A DNA stretch of 64,000 bases, taken from the NCBI RefSeq assembly GCF_030867095.1, contig NC_081831.1, positions 49,227,319-49,291,318 of the forward strand. The letters run 5' to 3'. Of the stretch, positions 55,029 to 64,000 are shown piece after piece. Origin of the DNA: Alligator mississippiensis (lineage: Eukaryota; Chordata; Crocodylia; Alligatoridae). How positions within the stretch are numbered: position 1 is the first letter of the stretch; every line of letters starts with the position of its first letter. Position numbers and translations under genes: made by a program. The notes below the pieces were generated by a model. It was not told the origin of the DNA, ran no database searches, and worked only from the letters and a program-made list of their open reading frames with translations.

Positions 55029-56080
55029 ACATATTCCATGGACCATTATGGCTATACCATCAGTCCAGCACTACTTGAAAGGAATAGAATATGCCTGTTA
55101 AATTGGGCCTTTTTTGGAACACTCTTTGAAAGTTTAATAGTTTTTTTTAAAAAGGTAAAGTTAATTTGGACACACTGTCAATTGGATTCAAAAATGTGCT
55201 TCAGAGTTGCAAGAATGAAAGACCCTGTAACAGCAATTTTAAAGGGAATTGATTTCTCCATGCCTTCTTGATTGGAACCTTTGACAAATCAGAAGGTAAT
55301 AGCAGTAGAATCTGTAGTCTTCTGTAAAGTACTAGGCATGGAATCACAATTTCTTGTGTAAATGTAGCAAATGTTCACTTGGAAAAAAGTTTTATAGAAA
55401 TTTTACATTGTACAAAGACAGGGCAAATTACTGAATTTGAAAGACAGAGTTTTACAATACATAAAGCAATTCTGAACTGGCTACACTGAAAGGAGGTTGA
55501 CATTCTGTAGACTAGAACTTTTAATTATTAAGTTTGACCCAACCATGAATTCTCTGAAACTATTTTTTTAATCTGCATATTTTGTTTTCTATTTTGTTGC
55601 AAACATTATTCAGAAGAACTGAAGAGTGTTTGAAGCAAGATTTCATTGTGTTGCATAAAACTGAATATGAGGAATTCATATAGCACTTGAAGAAGTATAG
55701 CTTTTGTTTTGTTTGATTTTTTTAACTAAGTCTTAACAAAAAAAGGCTTTACAATTGGGTTCTCTCTATAATATGTATTTATAAAATATGCAATAACTAA
55801 CCTCTAGAACTACAGTAATGCAGTTTCTGAGTAAGACACTTCAATTCTATTTAGTTTTATATAAAAATATACTGCACTGCTGATCTGGGCATTTTTTAAA
55901 GTATGAGTTAAAATCTAATTATGAGTAAAACATACAAAATTTTGTAAAATAAGAGCCCATGAAAAGTCTGTGTACATACATAGTTATCAATTTCAATTAC
56001 AGACAAATAGCACTTAGCATGCTTTTTGTCAGAATACCACTGATCAATAGGAAAATGCCTCGCAAATTATATCTTCAATA

Positions 56081-57284
56081 TCAGGGATCCTGGATTTCTC
56101 TGTTTAAAACTTGCAAATTCTCTGATGTAAAAAAAATAGCTAATTCTCTGATTATAACCCCAAATCTACATTTTTATGTGATTAAAATGAAACACCACTA
56201 TATATATAGGTATCAGCTGAACACAATATTTTACTGACTTATTTACAAATTTAAAGCAATTTGGAAGCCTACTAGTGCCTCAATCACTATAATAAAATAA
56301 ATTATAAATACTTATAAATTTTGGCATTTGATTTTGGGTTTTTTATAATGAAAAATCAGGGCTCCTCCTGCCCACTTTGCTGACCACAACAAGGGTCCAG
56401 CTGCAGCTGCCCCTCCACCCCCGAGGACCCCAAGCTGCCAGGGCTATGGGGCCAGGGACCCAGGTCCACAGCCCGCTGCCCTCCCCACAGCAGCACCCTA
56501 GCCCCAGCTGCCACCCACAGGAGGCAGTGGCTGCTGGAGTGCAGCAGAGTGTGGAGCCCAGTTCCCCCTCCATGGGCACCATGGCCAAAGCAGAACTTTT
56601 GGGAGTGGGAGGGAGCTGATGAAGGCCTGTGGCTCAGGGCTCCCTGCCCTGCTGCCCTCCCCCCAGGGCCTCCACAGCCCAGTGGGCAGCACCTGGTGTA
56701 GCAGGGCAGAGTGGGGCTGGGCAGGAAAGCTTGTTGCCGTCACCAGTAGGAGGGCAGCAGAGCAGGGAACCTTAAGCTGCAGTGGGCAGCCCACACCCGC
56801 CCCACACACATACCTCTCATGCTCCACCCAGGAGTGCATGCAGCCCTTCTGCCCCCCCTGGACAAACCACCCATGGCCCCATCCTGCTCTCTGCCCAGGC
56901 CTTGCAGCCACACATTCCAGCCCTGGGCCCCAAGCCCCATGCACTGCCCTGGCTGGGCATCAGCCCCAGCTCCAGATCTAGTACTTCCCAACTCCCTCCC
57001 TCCCTCACTATGGGGGCCTCAATTCCACCCCACAGCCAAACTTACCCACAGGGAATTGCTCTCCAGGCTACCTGGTGGCCATGTGCATATGTACATGTGC
57101 ATATGAGATAGCACCCCTGCTGATCACCCTTTTCCCACTCCCCCCAGACCCTTGGAGGCTGGAACTCTGCCAGTCTGCAAGGGGAAACCCACCATTTCCT
57201 GCAGTTTTTTTTTTTTTCCTTTAAAGGAGAAAATCTGGGTTTTACTGCATTTTTCTGTGTTCAACAGAAAACCCAGACCCTTGA
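56081..57284. mobile_element. DNA repeat, family X, apparently complete
   Basis: Ends are imperfect inverted repeats: TCAGGGATCCTGGATTTCTC on the left, and TCAAGGGTCTGGGTTTTCTG read from the right. The left 300 bases match 37991-38520. The interior is GC-rich and non-coding. A clear target duplication was not found. It is probably a non-autonomous DNA transposon. Confidence 0.6.
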
Positions 57285-57299
57285 TCATTAGGTAAATAT

Positions 57300-58080
57300 T
57301 AGGGAGTTCTATGTCTGCAGGTTAAGACAGAATGGGATGTAATGTGTAATCCACACAGTAACATCTCCTACCATGCCACATGTACATGGTAGGAGGTATG
57401 ACTGTAGGCTTACACATTAAATCCCATTGTGCCTGATTGCCAGTGCGGGAGAAGCCTGATCCCAGGCTCCCCATGCACTGGCAAAAAGAAAGCTTCTGAG
57501 ATTATGAGCCCCCTCAGTTGAGGGGCTCCCAGCTGCCAGAGTGCCCCATGCAGCTCCAGGGCTGGGGAAATGAAGCTGTTGTAATCTCCCCAGCCTCAGG
57601 GTTGCATGAGATTCTGGGGGCTAGGGGATTGTGGCTGCCATGATCCCCCTGCCTTGGGGGTTTCCTGCAACCCCAAGGTAGCTGTGCCCCACCAGCTGCC
57701 AGGACCCAGAGCTGACACCCACCATCCAGAGTTGTGGGACTCTGGGTCCCTATGCCACTGGGACTCAGAGTCAGCAGCTGCTGGGGATGACAGTACCCTC
57801 AGTTGTGGGACTCCCAGTCCTGGCTGAGCATACTGCACCCTGTGGCTTGGAGCCCCACCAACTGACAGGTCTCTCAGACACAGGGGAGACACTGCTACAT
57901 ATGCAAATGAAAGCTCAAGATGAACCAGCTATAAAGTTAGTACACATTTTTTAGGTCTAACTTTATAGTTGGTTGGAGCTTTTTATGGTATGATAGGTAC
58001 TTTGCATGTGTAGCTGGTCACAGGTTAATTGTACAATTAACCAGTTAACTGCTTGATACCTGTAACATGTAGAGGGGGCA
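57300..58080 (+). repeat. palindrome-rich DNA repeat (family P)
   Basis: It contains three internal palindromes: an imperfect hairpin at 57331-57428 (AATGGGAT...ATCCCATT, CTCCTACCATG/CATGGTAGGAG), CTATAAAGTTAG/CTAACTTTATAG (57929-57940 and 57957-57968), and the perfect 20-mer GGTTAATTGTACAATTAACC (58023-58042). The family recurs inverted at 24428-25880. Non-coding. Confidence 0.65.
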
Positions 58081-61000
58081 TTGGGCTCTGGATTAATCTA
58101 GATATGATACATCCAAAAACACGTGTCTTGTAGAGAAATATGTGATTGCTCACAAAAATAGTTTTCTTCTAATAGATTGGTCAGCTCGGCAGCTCTCTAG
58201 TCAAAAATTCTTTGAATTTAATCCTGGCAATGATTTGGCACTTCATGGCTCAAATACTAATCCGGTTATGATGGATAAAGAACCACATGGATAGCACTAG
58301 GCATAAATATAGGAATCATTCACTGAAGTGTTAAAGTTCAGGCAGAACAGTTATTATAGATGGACTATTCTTAGCTTTCCACTAGCTAAAGGTGGCACTT
58401 ATTAGCCACAGCCACTAAAATATATATTTACTGTAAGTAAACTACTTATGTAAGTAAGTTCTTTATTAAGATTGGATAAATTTCCCTTCTCATTTGCACT
58501 TTTGTAAATTGGAGTAAATCCATTGACTCTTGTATGCCACTGACGTCAATGTAGTTAATCTTGTTTTATACTAATATAAATGCAAGTATAATTTGCCCAT
58601 TTTCAACACTTTTGGCATTCTCCATGTGTATGGTTAGTTTCTGGTATATGACTTTTTATTGTTTTAACTCTATAGTCATGTGTGCACATGTGCACGCACA
58701 CACACAAGAGTATTTATTTGAAGACATGCAACTGTCAAGGATGTCAGGCTGTATATAACAGATGAAACAGTCCTTAAATATCAGTAAGAAAACAAGGAAA
58801 AGAAAACTGTACAATGGCAGACAAGAGTGTTTGCCAGTAAAGATATAAATATTAATCTGAAGCAATTGCAGGACTACAGGACGATATATGAAATGTCCTC
58901 TACAACCATTTTGGGAAATCATGTAGGGGTTATCTTTATGCCATTTTTTCCTATTTTGTAAGTAGGTTTGGAACACCTGAGCTCTGTCTGTGAAGGGTCT
59001 TTATGTGATAAACTCTTTGTGGCATGGACAAAATCTATCTTTGCACTGGTTCAAAACTTGTTCTCTATCTAGTACTTAGAAATTGTACCCATTATAAGGC
59101 AATGAATCAGTACTATTAACAATGTGTTTAATACACTAATATTACACAGGGTTAGCATTATCTCCACTGAGCATCTCTGAAGGAACAAACAGAAAGTAAA
59201 ATACATTAAGTAAACACACAAAATCTCATCTGACAGTATCTGCCTTTTAGCATAAATTTACTTACCGATATAATCAACTTATTGTTTTAAAAAATACACA
59301 GGGTTAATTTTAAGAATAAAAAATAATCAACTACTGGACTTGCTTCAAAAGAACTGAATATCTGAAACCGGAAATGTTTTTAAACTAAGCTGCCTGTGTA
59401 TAGGGCCTACCATGAGTGGATTTCTGAGACAGACATACTCAGGAGTGAGGCTTTATTACAGAAAAACTAAATAACTTGAGGAACGACTATACTGTGATTC
59501 AGGCAAGGTCTCTGATAGCTGCATTCAAAAAGATTTTGGCAAAACAATTGATGTCTACTAATACAATGTGCTAGCCAGAATAATCGGGATGCAAAATCAG
59601 TTATGTTTGGTAAGATGTTAAAAAAAAAGACAGGAGTATGAAATATTGTGTTATTAGCAAACTGAAATAAAAGCATAATTAATTAGCTCTTGACTGAACT
59701 TAACATAAAATACAGGAAATATTCTCCATAAATATTCACCAGGCACCATTTTTTGTACCTCCTCTTCCCAGGAAGTGTAATGTATCTTCATCTTTCCATG
59801 ACTAATTCATTCTGCTTTCAACTCCTGTTTTACTGTTCTGTCATTTTGTTGAGCCTTCCTGAACAAGAGTACAGCACTGGCACATCAATGATGTCTAAAC
59901 TTGGCTTTAATTATAAAGTGTTATCATATGTTTCTTTATTAACTGGGAGTGAAATATTCTAACAATGGTACCAATAGGTAACATAGGCCAGGTACAGAAG
60001 TTACACTTATTGCACAGTAGGCCTGCAAAAAGCACTCTACAGCCATAACCAAACAGATGGTAAGGACACATAGAGCACTATAGAAATGGTGGATCCCACT
60101 CTAAGATAATCCTGGAATGTGACCTGCTGACTCACAGTAGGTCATATTCCACTGACATCCCATGGAGCATTGGAGCACAACACTATTCCCCACCTTCCCC
60201 CTGCCCCTAACAGGGAAGTGCTCTAGCCAGGGCTAGCCCTGTCCCTCGGCTGTCACTGACAAGACTCAGCAAAGCCTCTGTTACCAGGCCCATCCACATG
60301 CTCCCTCCAGGTAGCATAGATCCATCCACAGAAAGAAAACTGCTTATTGATGAATTTCTCTTATTGCATATTGTCATGGGTGCAGGTGAGCAAGTACTGA
60401 ACGTAGATCTGCTGCTATTTTGCCTCTGCTCACAGTTAACTTGTCTTACGAGCTAATTCATCTGCACTAATTTCTGGCAAAGGACAAGTTCCCTAATGGA
60501 AGTAAAAAATGTACTTGAACATGCCCAAAATGTACATCAGCATATCTACACATACTAATATCATGTAGTATCACTACTTTCCAGCTTGTCTAGGGAAACC
60601 AAATGCATGTATAGAATATAGAGTATGAGAAGCACTGACATTGCCTGCAGTCAATACAGGATGCAGTACCAGAAACCCATGAGTCTAACTCACAGACACA
60701 AAGACCCGGAAATCTTAGGTGCATTCAATAGTCCATAAAGAAGCAGGGAGTATTCCTCTGTTCTCATGTCTTAAAGCCAGTTTCTAATAATTCTGGGCAC
60801 CTGAGTATCAGTTTGGGACCATGTACATGTCATAGAAAGCTGGTTCAGACAGTCTGTTACAGAGTTTGAGATATGCAGCACAGATGCATACACATGACAT
60901 CTAGGTCTGGGACTTCTTGTTTTGTCAAGCTCCTACACTGTTTTGTTAGTTACCAGTTTTCAGTTGTCACTTTTCCTGGCTGTATGAATAGTAATATCCA

Positions 61001-62256
61001 ATGGTCTTGCTAACCTTAATGTAGTGTTTCCTTCTTAGAACAACCCCCCATTAAAAAAAAACAAAACCCTCAAGGACATAGTGTCTATGATGTCCCCCTT
61101 AGGAAACACCTCAAATTCATCAATGGGAAGAACTCTTTCCCCACCTTCCCAATCTGTTGCCTGCAACAGAAGCAGTGGTTTCATTTTCCCTTCTGAACCC
61201 AAAAGATTCCCTAAAATCTGTACAGAATTTTGGAAAATGAAAGTCACCCTCCTAAAGCCCTAGTGAGTGGAGGCAGTCAAGTTGTCCCATTTGCCAGTTC
61301 ATGCCCCAGAAAGGATGACTTAGTATCACCAGGTATTTTGTACTGTGTCAACATTTGGTCAGTTCTTTTTGAATAGCCTAATTACCTGGCACCCTAACTT
61401 TACCAGTCAATCAGAGTATTGTGTGTTTGCATGACAGGCAGTGGAGCCATGGCCTGCAGGTTCAGGACAATACATTGTTTACCAAGAAATTGCCTGAAGA
61501 TTTTAAAAGGCATTGATTGTTTTCACTCAGGGCAATAACACTCCTTTTGTGTGTTTTCTGAAATGGTCTAATGGATGATGCAGTGACCTTTGCGGGTAGG
61601 GGGGGTTATGTTTATCTCATAGTTCTTCAGTCACATTCAAATTGTTGAAATGGAGTAACACAAACCTAAAACTGAGGTAATTTCCCTTTGATTTCAAGTG
61701 GAGCAGAATTGGGTCTTTGTACTGTACTGTTTACTCTATAAGGTACATTCCTAACCTGCCCTTCTTTTGCCATCTAGAAATGAATTAGAGACATTGCCTG
61801 AGCTGGGAAAAATCACATCCCTATCTGGGTGGTCATTAAGAGCAGTTACAGGTATAAAAAAATTCTACAGCTTGGGGGAAGGGTGAGAAAGAAGACAGCT
61901 CATTCAGGGATGAAGCCAATTAAAACTTATCAGGTGAAGCTCCTCAGCTCTATACACCTGTAAAGACAGTATAAATAACAGGCAGTGTAAATTAGGAAGC
62001 AAAATCTTGCCTGAAATATTTTAATAGCACTCCATGTTCTTTATCTGAAGGCTTGTGTGGGGGGGAAACATAATCAAAAAGTAAAATGTATTTCTTCTTT
62101 CCAGGAACTACAATCCATAATATCTACTCTCTCCATGTTGCATTCTCCCAAGGGATTTCAGATACATCTGATGCAGTAAGGTGCTGCTTATGCTCAGAAA
62201 TATTTTGTAAGGTCCTGATGAAAATAGTGTCTTGTTCAATCCAACTTTATGTTTTC

Positions 62257-62506
62257 CTGGGCACGTCTACATGAGTTGCTGACTGCGCAGTAGCCCTATA
62301 CTACAGCAGAGTAATGTTACATGGCCAAAACCGCGACATGACACTACTGCATAGTAGTATTAGGCTACTGCACAAAAAAGGCATTCACTGGTGCGACAGT
62401 GTGTTAACTCAGTTATTGTGCATTTATTTAGTATTTATGTAAACAAGTACTAAATAAATGTGCAATAACAACAATGCAGTAGAGTCTCATGTAGACACAG
62501 CCCCTG
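62257..62506. mobile_element. MITE with a perfect 22-bp internal stem
   Basis: Ends: CTGGGCACGTCTACATGAG on the left; CAGGGGCTGTGTCTACATGAG read from the right. Inside, 62412-62433 and 62448-62469 are perfect 22-base reverse complements with a 14-base loop. A second, imperfect hairpin spans about 62285-62375 (GCGCAGTAGCC...GGCTACTGCAC). No coding capacity; no target duplication was recognised. Confidence 0.7.
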
Positions 62507-63661
62507 AGACTTAGGTTAGTTCTCCACTCTGAACCTAAAACTTGCTGGACTTGACTAGTTCATTCAAAAATCACTTTTACATAGAAAAGGGATAAAGACT
62601 TAAATATGAAATTTCAATTTAGGTGCATGGGGGAGTGTTTACAGTAAAGTCTTGGATCTGAACCTGGCATAAGGTTTTGGTTCCAACACAAGACTAGTTC
62701 TGGTTATGTCTCTTCTTGAAAGGTTACAGCTCCAGACGATGAGAAGTAATGAGAGGAGATTATTTCTCCTTATCTCTGTCTCAGACTTCCTCTGTAATCT
62801 TCTTTCTTTTCAAATCTCATGCTTTTCCATCTGGCATCTTTTACCACAAGTCATTCCAACTTTCTGCCTTGCTCAGATTTATAAATTACATAACTAGATG
62901 TATTTATTTCTTTTTTAATATGGAAATAAATATGTAATAATGCAGAACAACCACTTGACAGTGTGGTGCCTTGTGCCTCCTCCCTTATGACATTTATATT
63001 TATATTAAAATCTCCTCCAAAAGGTACTTTATACAGTGCCAGATAAGGGATGGGGAAAGAAAAACTAAAAGGCAAACAATGAAATCTAATAAAATTTGGC
63101 TAGTAGTGTTTGGAGTTGAAATGCATAACATCTCACTAATAGAATCCAATGCACTAAAACCCTCCATGTCACAAGGTTGTAAATAAGGTGGCTGAGTTGG
63201 GCCCTAAATATTTGCCATTCCTTTTTTTTTTTCAGGTTTTTTTTTTTTTTTCCCTGAGGGAAGGCTCCTGCCATATCATTCATTCTCATTCAATGCAGAT
63301 CAACTCCCGCTCTTCTTCCTCACTGATCAAATAGCTAGTTGATCAACCAGGCAGTTTGGTGTGTGGAGGGATGTGGTTGAGGAGGGCACTGAAATTCCAA
63401 GTAGGATGAGCAGAGGAACACCCTGCAAACTTAAGGCACCATCTGGGGTGTGGCCCCTTGAATTTTACAGCCTGGGGAAAGCATGTAGCATTGCCAGAAT
63501 CACAGGTCATCAGCTGAAAGCTCCTGGATAATTCAAGATTTTGGAGGTGATCTGAACAGCTGAGCCCAAGTCAAGTGGGAACAGGGACCCTAAGCCTCTG
63601 AACTGAGAGTGAGATCTACACGACATGCTGAGAACTGCACCCTTGTGCATCCACCACTGCT

Positions 63662-63718
63662 TCCATCCATCCATCCATCCATCCATCCATCCATCCATCC
63701 ATCCATCCATCCATCCAT
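63662..63718. repeat. (CCAT)n microsatellite
   Basis: About 14 uninterrupted CCAT units, ending CCATTCACC. Confidence 0.95.
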
Positions 63719-64000
63719 TCACCCTTCCAGTCTTCTACCTACCCCCAGTAGCTGGACCATCACCCACGCACAGACAACTGGGACTCCATAAGCACCACCA
63801 TGACCATGAACAAACCTGGCCCATTCACTCCCAAAAGCCAAACATGGGGATGCAAGTGACATGTTGGGGAAATAAAGGATCTCATTGCCAACTTATAAGA
63901 GGAGGACATCCAGCACCAGCTCCAGATAGGGCATTGAATCAGAGCTGTCTTCACGTGTATCGCTCAGGAGATACAAACAAGGGGTCAAAACAGGGACTGG

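Larger units (their letters stand above)
54597..64000 (-). other. PCDH11X: presumed last intron of the protocadherin gene
   Basis: AT-rich DNA with no exon-like frame on the minus strand. It contains the repeats listed separately at 54913, 56081, 57300, 62257 and 63662. Stretches 55030-56080, 58081-62256 and 62507-63660 hold nothing I recognise beyond poly-T and short CA tracts. Confidence 0.55.

Noticed and set aside
56343-57111. Overlapping proline- and cysteine-rich frames
   Set aside because: They lie inside the non-coding family X repeat.
63510-63722. Repeated MDGW peptide frame on the minus strand
   Set aside because: It is a reading of the (CCAT)n microsatellite.

Overview
The window is vertebrate nuclear DNA, most likely from a crocodilian, or failing that a turtle or other sauropsid. 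Reasons: it has no compact gene array; many CR1 LINE copies end in the (ATTCTATG)-type tail; short hAT-like and foldback DNA elements are abundant; a Tx1-clade LINE is present; and the one clear host gene is a delta-1 protocadherin. Species assignment is inference.

Host gene: on the minus strand, 54185-54576 is the last coding exon of a protocadherin whose C-terminus matches PCDH11X best. Everything above 54577 is most simply its last intron. The AT-rich stretch from about 48.3 kb to 54.2 kb is probably its long 3' UTR. A coding-like minus-strand frame at about 10.55-10.9 kb is the only other host-coding candidate; I could not identify it.

Mobile DNA by region: 0-5 kb, hAT-like elements with TAGGGCTGTG ends, one split by a CR1 with a nearly complete ORF2. 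6.9-7.8 kb and 24.5-25.3 kb, two solo LTRs of one family. 11.2-14.2 kb, two CR1 copies abutting head to head, one split by an unrelated LTR. 15-21 kb, a hairpin MITE and CR1 fragments, one with a large internal deletion. 26.4-40 kb, a dense block with a CR1 that keeps ORF1 and ORF2, a 6-kb Tx1-clade LINE, and a CR1 inserted into that LINE. 40.8-45.4 kb, an old CR1 split by a foldback hAT with a perfect 8-bp target duplication, then a young CR1 with a 12-bp target duplication. 46-48 kb and 54.9-62.5 kb, foldback MITEs, a repeat with a hammerhead-ribozyme-like core, and related short repeats.

No rRNA, tRNA, CRISPR, operon or prokaryotic feature was seen. The window reads as a natural record of nested insertions: several insertions can be ordered because one element interrupts another and the target duplications are still visible. 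All comparisons were made by eye; no alignment or database search was run.
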